Source: Cognatiyoonia sediminum (GTDB taxonomy: Bacteria; Pseudomonadota; Alphaproteobacteria; Rhodobacterales; Rhodobacteraceae). Taken from it: a DNA stretch of 64,000 bases. This document shows, one piece after another, positions 46,823 through 54,564 of the stretch. Each line of letters begins with the position of its first letter. Position 1 is the first letter of the stretch. A program made the position numbers and the translations under genes. The stretch covers positions 1,178,001-1,242,000 of the forward strand of contig NZ_FQXB01000001.1 in NCBI RefSeq assembly GCF_900129845.1. The letters run 5' to 3'. Below the pieces are notes generated by a model that searched no databases, was not told the origin of the DNA, and saw only the letters and a program-made list of their open reading frames with translations.

Positions 46823-46836
46823 TACATCACAATCCT

Positions 46837-46850
46837 TGATATAAATATCA
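46837..46850. promoter_or_regulatory. Palindrome in the LysR/DUF1127 divergent region
   Basis: TGATAT (46837-46842), AA and ATATCA (46845-46850) form a perfect dyad 14 bp before the LysR start. TTGATAT recurs in inverse orientation at 46890-46896, next to GATATATC (46886-46893). This fits an autoregulatory LysR binding region but is inference. Confidence 0.55.
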
Positions 46851-46939
46851 TCAAACATTCATTTCACTAATACATTAATCGCACCGATATATCAAGTATC
46901 CGAATGCAACATGAGAATCATATCACGAAAGACGAACCA

Positions 46940-47161
46940 ATGACTGCTTTGAACATCGCCATCACCTCCCGCCCTTCGGCTTCCAAAATCTCTTTCTTCC
47001 AGCGCCTCTTTTCTTTCGAGACGCTTCGCAAAGAGCGTTTTGAACTCTCAAAGCTCTCCGATGCCCAGCTCAAGGACATCGGCATTACGCCAGATCAGGC
47101 CCAAAAAGAAGCAGCTAGACCTGCTTGGGATCTGCCTGAAAACTGGTCACAGCGTCGCTAA
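46940..47161 (+). CDS. DUF1127 small protein
   Basis: The 73-residue product starts MTALNIAITSRPSASKISFF at 46940; an upstream ATG at 46904 gives 85 residues. The basic helix FFQRLFSFETLRKERFELSKL and the LSDAQLKDIGITPDQAQKEA tail are typical DUF1127. Some family members affect RNA turnover and phosphate or stress traits in alphaproteobacteria (recalled). A strong hairpin follows. Confidence 0.85.
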   Translation: MTALNIAITSRPSASKISFFQRLFSFETLRKERFELSKLSDAQLKDIGITPDQAQKEAARPAWDLPENWSQRR

Positions 47162-47170
47162 GTCAGTTTA

Positions 47171-47218
47171 GGTGCGACAAACCGGCACAATTTGACGAAT
47201 TCTGTGCCTTGTCGCACC
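47171..47218 (+). other. Large bulged hairpin after the DUF1127 gene
   Basis: GGTGCGACAA (47171-47180) pairs exactly with TTGTCGCACC (47209-47218). After a 3-base bulge, GGCACA (47184-47189) pairs with TGTGCC (47203-47208), and an AATT/AATT pair can close the loop. It starts 9 bp past the stop codon. No U run follows, so it may stabilise an mRNA end or serve the next gene's leader. Confidence 0.6.
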
Positions 47219-47311
47219 ACTCTACAGTTGAAAAACAGGGTGAAAACGCCAATATCTAGGCCAAGTCTGCTGAGAAATCGGCACACCAGCGTTTTTCAAT
47301 TGGAGGTCTCA

Positions 47312-48082
47312 ATGGCTGAATATCAAACGATCCGTACGGCGGGCGGTGTCCGCACGGCAGAGATCGATGAGGGTCTTCGCGCCCACATGAACAAAGTCTA
47401 CGGCACGATGTCAGTTGGCATGGTGATCACAGCTTTGGCAGCATGGGCATTGTCCGGCTTGGCAATGTCTACCGATCCGACACCTTACCAGATCGGTGCC
47501 AACACATACCTGACCGAGTTCGGTGCAACACTTTGGACGAGCCCATTGAAATGGGTGATCATGTTCGCTCCATTGGTTATGGTTTTCGCCTTTGGCGCGA
47601 TGATTAACCGCCTGTCCGCAGCCGGAGCACAATTGTTCTTCTATGCATTTGCGACAGCAATGGGCGCATCAATCAGCTGGATTTTCGCAGTCTACACAGG
47701 CTTTTCGATCATTCAGGTTTTCTTGATCACATCCATCGCCTTCGCGGGTCTTTCTCTGTGGGGCTATACCACTAAGAAAGATATCTCCGGCTGGGGCTCA
47801 TTCTTGATTATGGGTGTGATTGGTCTGATCGTTGCGTCCATCGTTAACATCTGGCTGGCGTCACCTGCCATCATGTTTGCGGTCTCTATGCTCGGCGTTC
47901 TGATCTTTGCAGGTCTGACCGCTTACGACACTCAGAACATCAAGAACACTTATCTCGCACATGCAACAAGCGGTGACAGCGAGTGGTTGGCGAAAGCGGC
48001 TATTATGGGCGCGCTGAACCTCTACCTCGACTTCATCAATATGTTTATGTTCCTGCTGCAGCTGTTTGGCAGCCGCGAATAA
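47312..48082 (+). CDS. BAX inhibitor-1/YccA family membrane protein
   Basis: The 256-residue protein starts MAEYQTIRTAGGVRTAEIDE, with GGAGGT 6 bases before the ATG. Seven hydrophobic segments follow from about residue 30, and the end AYDTQNIKNTYL...GALNLYLDFINMFMFLLQLFG has the conserved Asp pair of the family. Relatives are pH-sensitive Ca2+ leak channels or YccA-like FtsH modulators; the role here is unknown. In the leader, TTGAAAAAC (47228-47236) and GTTTTTCAA (47291-47299) are complementary and close to the ribosome site. Confidence 0.92.
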   Translation: MAEYQTIRTAGGVRTAEIDEGLRAHMNKVYGTMSVGMVITALAAWALSGLAMSTDPTPYQIGANTYLTEFGATLWTSPLKWVIMFAPLVMVFAFGAMINRLSAAGAQLFFYAFATAMGASISWIFAVYTGFSIIQVFLITSIAFAGLSLWGYTTKKDISGWGSFLIMGVIGLIVASIVNIWLASPAIMFAVSMLGVLIFAGLTAYDTQNIKNTYLAHATSGDSEWLAKAAIMGALNLYLDFINMFMFLLQLFGSRE

Positions 48083-48104
48083 GCGACACGCATAAACCAA
48101 AGAC

Positions 48105-48134
48105 AAAGGGCTGGTCGATTGACCAGCCCTTTTT
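48105..48134 (+). terminator. Rho-independent terminator after the BAX-inhibitor gene
   Basis: AAAGGGCTGGTC (48105-48116), loop GATT and the exact complement (48121-48132) form a 12-bp stem that runs into five U. Confidence 0.93.
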
Positions 48135-48219
48135 CGTTTTCGGGCCTCGTCAAAGGGTCCGGCTCCGCTCGTTCATCGTGGCAAATATATCTCCCCGAAA
48201 GTGTCGGCTGGCCACAAAC

Positions 48220-48243
48220 AAAAAAGCCACGCAACTGCGTGGC
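48220..48243 (-). terminator. Rho-independent terminator of rpmG
   Basis: GCCACGCA (48226-48233) and TGCGTGGC (48236-48243) form an 8-bp stem with a 2-base loop. On the minus strand six U follow (48220-48225). It lies 28 bp past the rpmG stop. Confidence 0.9.
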
Positions 48244-48271
48244 TTCTTCAAAACTCAAAGTCGGGATCAAA

Positions 48272-48439
48272 TTACTTAATCTTACCTTCTTTGTACTCAA
48301 CGTGCTTGCGAACGACTGGGTCGTACTTCTTAACAACCATTTTTTCGGTCATTGTACGCGCGTTTTTCTTTGTCACATAGAAGTGGCCTGTCCCCGCGGT
48401 GGAGTTCAGGCGGATTTTGATAGTGGTTGGCTTCGCCAT
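48272..48439 (-). CDS. rpmG: 50S ribosomal protein L33
   Basis: The 55-residue product starts [20 protein letters not shown] and has the L33 core [20 protein letters not shown] and [11 protein letters not shown]. It lacks the zinc Cys pairs, so it is the Cys-free form. The longer frame to 48523 is leader. A GGAGAC ribosome site and a 5-bp GGGCG/CGCCC hairpin precede it, and a possible promoter is 48494-48521. Confidence 0.96.
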   Translation of the reverse strand: MAKPTTIKIRLNSTAGTGHFYVTKKNARTMTEKMVVKKYDPVVRKHVEYKEGKIK

Positions 48440-48493
48440 GGTCCGTCTCCTGATCGCGGGCGCTATCGCCCTGCGTGAAATCTCTTGGAAGCT

Positions 48494-48521
48494 GCCTTTT
48501 ACTAAGGTCTCGCAGCGAGTC
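48494..48521 (-). promoter_or_regulatory. Possible rpmG promoter
   Basis: On the minus strand TTGACT (48516-48521) and TAAAAG (48494-48499) are 16 bases apart, 55 bp before the rpmG start. The -35 match is good and the -10 is weak. Confidence 0.35.
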
Positions 48522-48562
48522 AATGCCAGAGCTTGCGATTTGTTGGCTCCGCTGAATTTTGC

Positions 48563-48623
48563 TTGTCATATTTTTGAATCTGGAATGTCACACGGCTGAA
48601 ACAGACTCCCCGCAGACTGTCAT
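48563..48623 (+). promoter_or_regulatory. Pho-box-like array before phoX
   Basis: Four 7-mers lie exactly 11 bp apart: TTGTCAT (48563), TTGAATC (48574), ATGTCAC (48585) and CTGAAAC (48596). A perfect CTGTCAT follows at 48617-48623. The PhoB consensus is paired CTGTCAT with 4-base spacers, so the 11-bp register is the expected one. Matching the second and fourth units is partial. Confidence 0.6.
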
Positions 48624-48685
48624 TCGGAAGGCAGAGCAATTGCTGCTCTCGCAACCGACTTAGCAAAAAGACTCGCGAGGAAAAA

Positions 48686-50569
48686 ATGGACGACACTTCT
48701 CACATCGACATGTCATGGGACGACTTTGACGAAATGCGCGATCCGCGCCCAGACGAAAACCAATTTGATGCCGTGGTTGAGCGCGCGGTCTCGCGCCGCG
48801 GTTTTCTGGGCGGGGCCTTGGCATTCGGTTCAGGGGCGGCCGTATTTGGAACCGGCCTCTTCTCAACAACCACAGCGGCGAAAGCAGGCGGCCATGCAAA
48901 ATTCAACTTCACACCCATCGACATCGCAACCGACTTCGAGGTGCATGTGCCCAAAGGCTACTCCACCAAAATCCTCGCCCGCTGGGGCGATCCCCTCTTC
49001 TCTGACGCAGACGGCGCCTATTCCGCAGCAACAGGCGTGCCGCTCGACATGTCAGAAAAGGTTTTCGGTGAAAACACGGACGGAATGGAGCTCTTCGACG
49101 TCGATGGAAAAGAGGTTATCGCGGTCAACTCCGAATACGTGAACCCGAAAATCAACCTGCCCGCTGCCTCCGAGGGCACACCCCAGAACGCAGACGAAGT
49201 GCAGCTGCTTAAGAACCTCCAAGGCGTCACAGTTATGGAAGTGGCGGACAACGGCAACGGTTACGAGATTGTCGTCGACAGCCCTTACAACCGTCGTATC
49301 ACCCACGAAACCGATATGGTCCTAGCAGGCCCCCTCGCCGGCCATGAACTGGTCAAAACGGCTGCTGATCCAACAGGCATGGCTGTCAAAGGGACTATGA
49401 ACAACTGTGGTTCCGGTCGCACGCTCTGGGGCACCTACCTGACCTGCGAAGAAAACTTCAACGGCTACTTCGGCGCAACTGGCGAAGAACCTGCGGGCGA
49501 AGGCTATGCTCGCTACGGCATCGGTGGCGAAGGTCGTTATGCCTACGAAAAGTTCGATCCGCGTTACGACATCTCGAACGAGCCGAACGAGCCACACCGT
49601 CATGGGTTCATTACTGAAATCGACCCAAGCGATCCAACCTCCACACCAATCAAACGCACAGCACTTGGCCGTTTCAAGCATGAAAATGCGTCCATGGCCC
49701 ACGCGTCTGATGGTCGTGTCGTTGTTTACATGGGCGATGATGAGCGTGGCGAATATCTCTACCGCTATGTCTCCAACGGCACCTATGAAGAAGGCGGACC
49801 AACCGAAGGTTTGCTGGATGATGGCACTCTTTATGTCGCGAAGTTCAATGACGACATGACTGGCGAGTGGCTGCCTTTGACACCTGAAACGGTTGATATG
49901 GAGGTGGCTGAAGTCCTTTGTTTCACGCGTATGGCGGCCTCTGCCGCAGGTGGCACGACGATGGACCGCCCCGAGTGGGTTGCCACAAACCCAGTGAAGG
50001 TCGAAGCCTATTGTGCGCTCACCAACAACAAGAACCGTGGAGTGAAGCCAAATGCAGGTGGTGACGAAACTCCGGTCAACGGACCTAACCCACGCGAGAC
50101 CAATAACTATGGTCAGATCGTACGTTGGACACCTGCGGATGAAAACCATGCATCGGATGCCTTCACTTGGGATCTCTATGTCATGGCGGGCAATCCAGAG
50201 GTCTATGACAACGAATATGGTGGCTCTGACAACGTAACACCTGGCAACATGTTCAACTCACCTGACGGGATGGCGTTCTCTTCTGATGGGTTGCTTTGGA
50301 TCCAGACAGATGGGAACTACAAGAACGAAGAAGATTTCGCAGGCATGGGCAACAACCAGATGCTTGTGGGCGATCCGGAGACCGGCGAAATCGCGCGCTT
50401 CATGACGGTCCCTTACGGCGCTGAAGTGACCGGTCTAACTTGGTCACTCGACAAGAAGGTTGCCTTTGTCGGTGTTCAGCACCCAGGCGGAAGCTGGCCA
50501 GATGGTGAAGGGCACCCGCGTTCTTCTGTTGTTGCGGTTTGGCGCGACGACGGCGTGGCCTTTGGGTAA
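48686..50569 (+). CDS. phoX: PhoX-family alkaline phosphatase
   Basis: PhoX is a Ca2+/Fe3+-dependent phosphatase that frees phosphate from monoesters outside the cytoplasm, common in marine bacteria. The 627-residue protein has a twin-arginine signal with SRRGFLGG at 36-43 after a long N-terminal lead and a hydrophobic stretch to about 69. NNCGSGRTLWGTYLTCEENFNGYF near 237-260 and EPHRHGFITEIDP near 301-313 are PhoX (DUF839) hallmarks. GAGG lies 7 bases before the ATG. A Pho-box-like array upstream supports induction by phosphate shortage. Confidence 0.93.
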   Translation: MDDTSHIDMSWDDFDEMRDPRPDENQFDAVVERAVSRRGFLGGALAFGSGAAVFGTGLFSTTTAAKAGGHAKFNFTPIDIATDFEVHVPKGYSTKILARWGDPLFSDADGAYSAATGVPLDMSEKVFGENTDGMELFDVDGKEVIAVNSEYVNPKINLPAASEGTPQNADEVQLLKNLQGVTVMEVADNGNGYEIVVDSPYNRRITHETDMVLAGPLAGHELVKTAADPTGMAVKGTMNNCGSGRTLWGTYLTCEENFNGYFGATGEEPAGEGYARYGIGGEGRYAYEKFDPRYDISNEPNEPHRHGFITEIDPSDPTSTPIKRTALGRFKHENASMAHASDGRVVVYMGDDERGEYLYRYVSNGTYEEGGPTEGLLDDGTLYVAKFNDDMTGEWLPLTPETVDMEVAEVLCFTRMAASAAGGTTMDRPEWVATNPVKVEAYCALTNNKNRGVKPNAGGDETPVNGPNPRETNNYGQIVRWTPADENHASDAFTWDLYVMAGNPEVYDNEYGGSDNVTPGNMFNSPDGMAFSSDGLLWIQTDGNYKNEEDFAGMGNNQMLVGDPETGEIARFMTVPYGAEVTGLTWSLDKKVAFVGVQHPGGSWPDGEGHPRSSVVAVWRDDGVAFG

Positions 50570-50586
50570 GCCACAAGCCCGAAAAA

Positions 50587-50619
50587 AACAAAGCGGCGCG
50601 CCAATTGCGCCGCTTTTTT
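50587..50619. terminator. Bidirectional terminator between phoX and the ABC permease
   Basis: AAGCGGCGC (50591-50599) and GCGCCGCTT (50607-50615) pair around GCCAATT, with A-rich sequence on the left and T-run on the right, so it can end both convergent units. Confidence 0.9.
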
Positions 50620-50648
50620 CGTGGCTTCGTCGGATAGAAGATTGGATT

Positions 50649-51416
50649 CTAGTGGGATTCACGCTCCGCCCAACCAGCAAAGGTGCGTTCCAACCAAACC
50701 ACAACGTAGTAGAGAACGATCCCCAATGCGGCGAGAGCGATCAGGACTGCGAACATCAATGGGTAGTCCGAATTCGTTTTACCGCTGTCGAACAAAGCAC
50801 CAAGGCCCCGACCGTGCGGGCTCACGATTTCCATAAGGTTGGTCCCAATAAATGCGAGAGTAACGGCAACTTTCAACGCCCCGAAAAACTCTGGAAGTGT
50901 CTTGGGCAATGCGATTTTCCAAAAGATTGTCGTTTGCGATGCGCCGAGCGACCGCAAGATATCGCGATACTCCGGTTCCAAGGTCGACAGACCAATCGAG
51001 ACCGAGACCGCAATTGGAAAGAAGGAAATCATGAATGCGATCAAGATGGTGTTGAAGTCATGCGCACCGACAAACATCAACGCGACTATGGGTACGACTG
51101 TCGCCTTTGGAATGGCGTTGAAGCCAACAAGCAGCGGGTAAAGCGCATCGCGCATTGTGCGTGAGAACCCCATGATCATACCGATCGCAGTGCCTACAAT
51201 GATTGCTACGATCAAGCCAACCACCGTTCGCCAGAGCGTTTGCCAGCCCATGATCAAGAACAGATCCCAATACCGCTGATACGCGGGTATCAAGTCGCTC
51301 GGAGAGGCCATTTTGTAGTTCGGCCACCCCATGACCCAGACCAATCCCTCCCAGAGCGCAAGGAAGATGACGATCGCAACGAAAGGGACAAAAAATTTGC
51401 GGAATGTCGGGTTCAT
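50649..51416 (-). CDS. NitT/TauT-type ABC transporter permease
   Basis: A 255-residue inner-membrane protein with six helices and the permease loop near 165-185 (RSLGASQTTIFWKIALPKTLPEF, the EAA motif). It belongs to the SsuC/TauC/NrtB group. Its start overlaps the ATPase gene by 4 bp, third gene of a binding protein-ATPase-permease operon. Substrate unknown. Confidence 0.93.
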   Translation of the reverse strand: MNPTFRKFFVPFVAIVIFLALWEGLVWVMGWPNYKMASPSDLIPAYQRYWDLFLIMGWQTLWRTVVGLIVAIIVGTAIGMIMGFSRTMRDALYPLLVGFNAIPKATVVPIVALMFVGAHDFNTILIAFMISFFPIAVSVSIGLSTLEPEYRDILRSLGASQTTIFWKIALPKTLPEFFGALKVAVTLAFIGTNLMEIVSPHGRGLGALFDSGKTNSDYPLMFAVLIALAALGIVLYYVVVWLERTFAGWAERESH

Positions 51417-52207
51417 CCTTCGACCTCCGCTTCGGTTCGCCCTTGGGCTATCTCGATCTGCTGCCGCAGGATCGCCAAACGATCTGCAGCTTCCGACGTA
51501 TAGAGATCGTCCAGAGTTGGTTTGTCGGAGCGGGGAATATTCATCACATATTGGGTTCGCGCCGGCCTACCGGAAAGTACGACCACCTGATCGCCCAAAA
51601 AAATGGACTCGCGCAGATCGTGGGTGATGAGGATCGCAGTAAAGGGCTCCTTAGCTTTCACATCGTGCATGGTCTGCCAAAGGTCTTCGCGGGTGAAGGC
51701 ATCCAATGCGCCGAACGGTTCGTCTAGAATCAAAACATCCGGTTGGTGAACGAGCGCGCGGCACAGCGATGCACGTTGACGCATCCCGCCTGAAAGTTCG
51801 GATGGCCGTTTGTCCTCGAACCCCTCCAGACCGACGAGCGATAGAAGAAACCGCGCCCGATCTTCAGCCGCTTTGCCTTTCAAGGCATTGGGCACGATTT
51901 CCAACGGAAGCAGGACGTTTTGCAGAATTGTCCTCCACTCCAAGAGAACAGGGTTTTGAAACGCCATGCCTACGGTAGAGCGCGGCCCTTTGACCTGCTC
52001 GCCGTGCAGCCAGACCTCGCCTTCATCCGGCATCATTAGGCCAGCAACCAACCGCGTGAGCGTCGATTTTCCGCAACCAGATGGCCCGACAACCGCACAA
52101 AAGCCCCCCTCTTCGACGGTCACATCTAGGCCGTCCAAGACAGGCAGCGGGCCGTCCGCTGTGGAATAGGCGTGCTTGACGCCTTTGATATCAATGAGTG
52201 GAGACAT
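51413..52207 (-). CDS. NitT/TauT-type ABC transporter ATP-binding protein
   Basis: The 264-residue ATPase has Walker A VGPSGCGKST near 40-49, the signature LSGGMRQRASL near 139-149 and Walker B DVLILDEPFGALD, followed by the ITHDLRESIFLGDQVVVLSG His loop, all typical of TauB/SsuB-like subunits. It lies between the binding protein gene (49 bp upstream) and the permease. Confidence 0.94.
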   Translation of the reverse strand: MSPLIDIKGVKHAYSTADGPLPVLDGLDVTVEEGGFCAVVGPSGCGKSTLTRLVAGLMMPDEGEVWLHGEQVKGPRSTVGMAFQNPVLLEWRTILQNVLLPLEIVPNALKGKAAEDRARFLLSLVGLEGFEDKRPSELSGGMRQRASLCRALVHQPDVLILDEPFGALDAFTREDLWQTMHDVKAKEPFTAILITHDLRESIFLGDQVVVLSGRPARTQYVMNIPRSDKPTLDDLYTSEAADRLAILRQQIEIAQGRTEAEVEG

Positions 52208-52256
52208 GTGTATTCTTTGGTTCAGGTGGGGACAAAGCCCCCACCCTTAATCTGCA

Positions 52257-53267
52257 CTACTGAACTGGGAACCCACCATCGGGCAGATACACATCTGTGA
52301 AATACAGGCTCGCATCTGGTTCGTTCTGGAACTCATAAACGATTTTGATCTGCTCAATCGCAGCAGCCATGCGGTCTGCGTCGATCGTTCCCATCCCGTT
52401 TTCCATCACGTAGTCGGTCATGACGTTCGCATCGATCGCGAGTTGCAGACGACGCTGTTCTAGATCAGAGTCAGCCGCTGGGTTGCGCTCGATGAGCGCT
52501 GGCATCACAGATGCCGGATCAGCAATGGCGTCTTTCCAACCCATTGCAACTGCGCCAAGAAACCCGCTGACGACGCCAGGGTTTTCTGATGCATAATCTG
52601 TGTTCACGATGATCGCGTTACCATAAAGATCGAGGCCGTTGTCAGCCATCAAAATGGTCGAGATGTCGTCCTCAGGAATGCCGAGGCGCACGAGGTTCAG
52701 GTAAGAACTGAAAGAAAACCCTGTGATCGCAGCGACATTGCCCTCGGCAAGCATGGGTTCGCGTGTTGGGAAACCAACGGGCTCCACGGTGATTGCGTCG
52801 ACATCTAGGTCGTTTTCAGCCGCGAAGATCGGGAACTGGGCCCATGCGCCATCTGGTGGAGGCGCACCAAGTACTTTGCCTTCAAGGTCTGACGGTTCCG
52901 AAACACCGAGAGATTTCCGCCCAATAACGGCGAAAGGCGGTTTGTCATAGACCATCATAACGGCTGTGACTGGTGCCCCAGGATTCTGGTCGAGAAAGCG
53001 GATCAAGCTGTTGATGTCCGCGAAACCTATTGGGAAAGCGCCGGTGGCAACCTTCGGAATTGCATCAAGCGAACCTGAACCAGCCGTGATTTCAACAGCC
53101 AAGCCGGCCTCTTCAAAGTGGCCGTTGTCGATGGCGGCAAAGTACGGGGCAGACGGCCCTTCAAATTTCCAATCCAATGCGAAGGCAACATCAGTGCTGT
53201 GCCCATCCGCAAAGACTGCGCTGGCAGAGACCGTAAAGGCGGCTGCCAAAGTGGTAAGGTGTTTCAT
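52257..53267 (-). CDS. NitT/TauT-type ABC substrate-binding protein (NMT1-like)
   Basis: A 336-residue periplasmic protein. MKHLTTLAAAFTVSASAVFAD is its signal peptide, cut after about residue 20. The mature part has the NMT1/SsuA layout: VAFALDWKFEGPSAPYFAAIDNGHFEEAGL, GADINSL-like GFADINSLIRFL, and LEGKVLGAPPPDGAW. GGGGGA precedes the start. The ligand could be a pyrimidine, sulfonate or other small anion; I see no TPP-type riboswitch upstream to favour thiamine precursors. Confidence 0.9.
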   Translation of the reverse strand: MKHLTTLAAAFTVSASAVFADGHSTDVAFALDWKFEGPSAPYFAAIDNGHFEEAGLAVEITAGSGSLDAIPKVATGAFPIGFADINSLIRFLDQNPGAPVTAVMMVYDKPPFAVIGRKSLGVSEPSDLEGKVLGAPPPDGAWAQFPIFAAENDLDVDAITVEPVGFPTREPMLAEGNVAAITGFSFSSYLNLVRLGIPEDDISTILMADNGLDLYGNAIIVNTDYASENPGVVSGFLGAVAMGWKDAIADPASVMPALIERNPAADSDLEQRRLQLAIDANVMTDYVMENGMGTIDADRMAAAIEQIKIVYEFQNEPDASLYFTDVYLPDGGFPVQ

Positions 53268-53458
53268 TCTTTATCCCCCTGATGATTAGGTATCCGACGC
53301 CACATAACGTCCGATAGGCCGACCCAAAGTAAAGGAATCGGCCGCCCATTGCGGTCCCCAGAGAGATGATAGCCTAGAAATTAGGCGCGTCGATCAAAAC
53401 GTGGGCTTATCGCGACTCATGGCCGTGAAAACACAGGGCTCTTCGGAAGAAGACGAAT

Positions 53459-53840
53459 GCGCACGGATGGCCTATAAGCCGGATTCTGTCCTAGGGTTCC
53501 CCCTATGGATGATCATTCATCTAAAGTGCCTGTTGCCAGTCACCCTCTAGCTGCCAACCCGGACCATCTGGGGTTAAAGCCACCCCGTGGTTGCCCACGC
53601 GAGGTCCCTATTTGGCATTGCTCCTGGTGGGGCTTGCCGTGCCGCTTACGTTGCCGCTCGCGCGGTGGGCTCTTACCCCACCGTTTCACCGTGACCTTGC
53701 ACGCAAGGCCGTCTGTTCTCTGTGGCGCTTTCCCTGGGGTTGCCCCCGCCGGGCGTTACCCGGCACCGTTGCTTTGTGGAGTCCGGACTTTCCTCGACCC
53801 CAGATCAAGTCCGGTGCCGCGATCATCCAGCCATCCGCGC
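53459..53840 (-). ncRNA. rnpB: RNase P RNA
   Basis: This is the catalytic RNA that trims the 5' ends of tRNAs, type A. On the minus strand the conserved GAGGAAAGTCCGGACTCC is at 53795-53778 (5' half of helix P4) and GGACAGAATCCGGCTTATAG near 53491-53472 is the 3' half. The ends pair as helix P1: GCGCGGATGGC at 53840 with GCCATCCGTGCGC at 53471-53459. Length about 382, usual for alphaproteobacteria. Ends are set by P1 and may be off by a few bases. Frames crossing it on both strands are not genes. Confidence 0.96.
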
Positions 53841-53847
53841 AAGTGTG

Positions 53848-53876
53848 CGCCTAAACCCAAGTGGCGTTTGCGTCAA
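53848..53876 (-). promoter_or_regulatory. rnpB promoter
   Basis: On the minus strand TTGACG (53871-53876) and TAGGCG (53848-53853) are 17 bases apart, and the RNA would start 7 bases after the -10. The -10 box contains the TAG stop of the amidase gene. Confidence 0.7.
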
Positions 53877-54564
53877 CGGGGAAGCGTTGCGCGAGGTTCG
53901 CGATCATTGCGCGATCGATGTCGTCAAGCGGGCCAGTCGCATGAGGGCGGAACCGCCTTCTGAAGCTGTTGAGCAACTGCTCTTCCGTCTGCGGAGCTGT
54001 ATAGCCAAAACGTTTCATCGAAGCTTCAAAGCTGCCGTTGGCGTTTCCACCTTCTGGCCAAACGCCAAATCCAGACAAAGCCAATCGGAGCCAGTCAAAC
54101 CTCACGCCGGGGTCAATTTTCCGACCTGGTGCCATGTCGGAATGACCAATCACGCGTTCCGGTCGTATGGTCCATCTTTTGAAAATCCCACCGAGGAGTT
54201 CTTCCAACGCATCCATTTGAGCGGCTGCAAATGGCTCAAATCCAGAATTCGACAACTCTATTCCGATGGAATGACTATTCACATCTTTGGTCTTACCCCA
54301 CTGCCCCGCCCCCGCGTGCCAAGCCCGCATCACCTCTGGGACAAGTGACAAAACCTCTCCGCTTTGATCGATCAGATAGTGCGCTGAAACCTCCGCCTCG
54401 GGGTCGCACAAGGTCTTCAGAGCGGCTTCAGTAGAAGCGGTCGCCGTGTAGTGGATGACCACGATATCGGGTCGGTCTACACCTCGGCGCGGACCGAAAT
54501 TGGGGGATTTATAGGTGGTTAGCCTCAGTTGCCCGCTGCCAGTCGGAACGGTGCGGGATCCCAT
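53851..54564 (-). CDS. N-acetylmuramoyl-L-alanine amidase (Amidase_2)
   Basis: The 237-residue protein carries an Amidase_2 domain that cuts the bond between muramic acid and the peptide stem. Zn ligands are in VVIHYTATAS (about 35-44), the RAWHAGAGQWG stretch near 79-89 and the late IGHSDMAPGRKIDPG; SIGIELSNSGFEPF is also typical of AmiD/AmpD. No signal peptide is visible from this start, so AmpD-like cytoplasmic recycling is possible. The start overlaps the lipoprotein gene by 40 bp; an internal start is possible. Confidence 0.88.
   Translation of the reverse strand: MGSRTVPTGSGQLRLTTYKSPNFGPRRGVDRPDIVVIHYTATASTEAALKTLCDPEAEVSAHYLIDQSGEVLSLVPEVMRAWHAGAGQWGKTKDVNSHSIGIELSNSGFEPFAAAQMDALEELLGGIFKRWTIRPERVIGHSDMAPGRKIDPGVRFDWLRLALSGFGVWPEGGNANGSFEASMKRFGYTAPQTEEQLLNSFRRRFRPHATGPLDDIDRAMIANLAQRFPVDANATWV

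Noticed and set aside
47162-47311. Cuckoo-type (CcsR) small RNAs after the DUF1127 gene
   Set aside because: The CCTCC-rich loops that define them are missing, although a strong hairpin is present.
49322-50149. 275-codon minus-strand open frame within phoX
   Set aside because: Antisense to an intact phosphatase gene; no ribosome site or recognisable domain.
53268-53458. Riboswitch (TPP or similar) before the ABC binding protein
   Set aside because: No CUGAGA or other conserved TPP elements on the minus strand; only a plain leader with GGGGGA.
53505-54348. Several open frames across the RNase P RNA and amidase
   Set aside because: The conserved RNase P elements and the amidase motifs explain this stretch; the frames are chance products.
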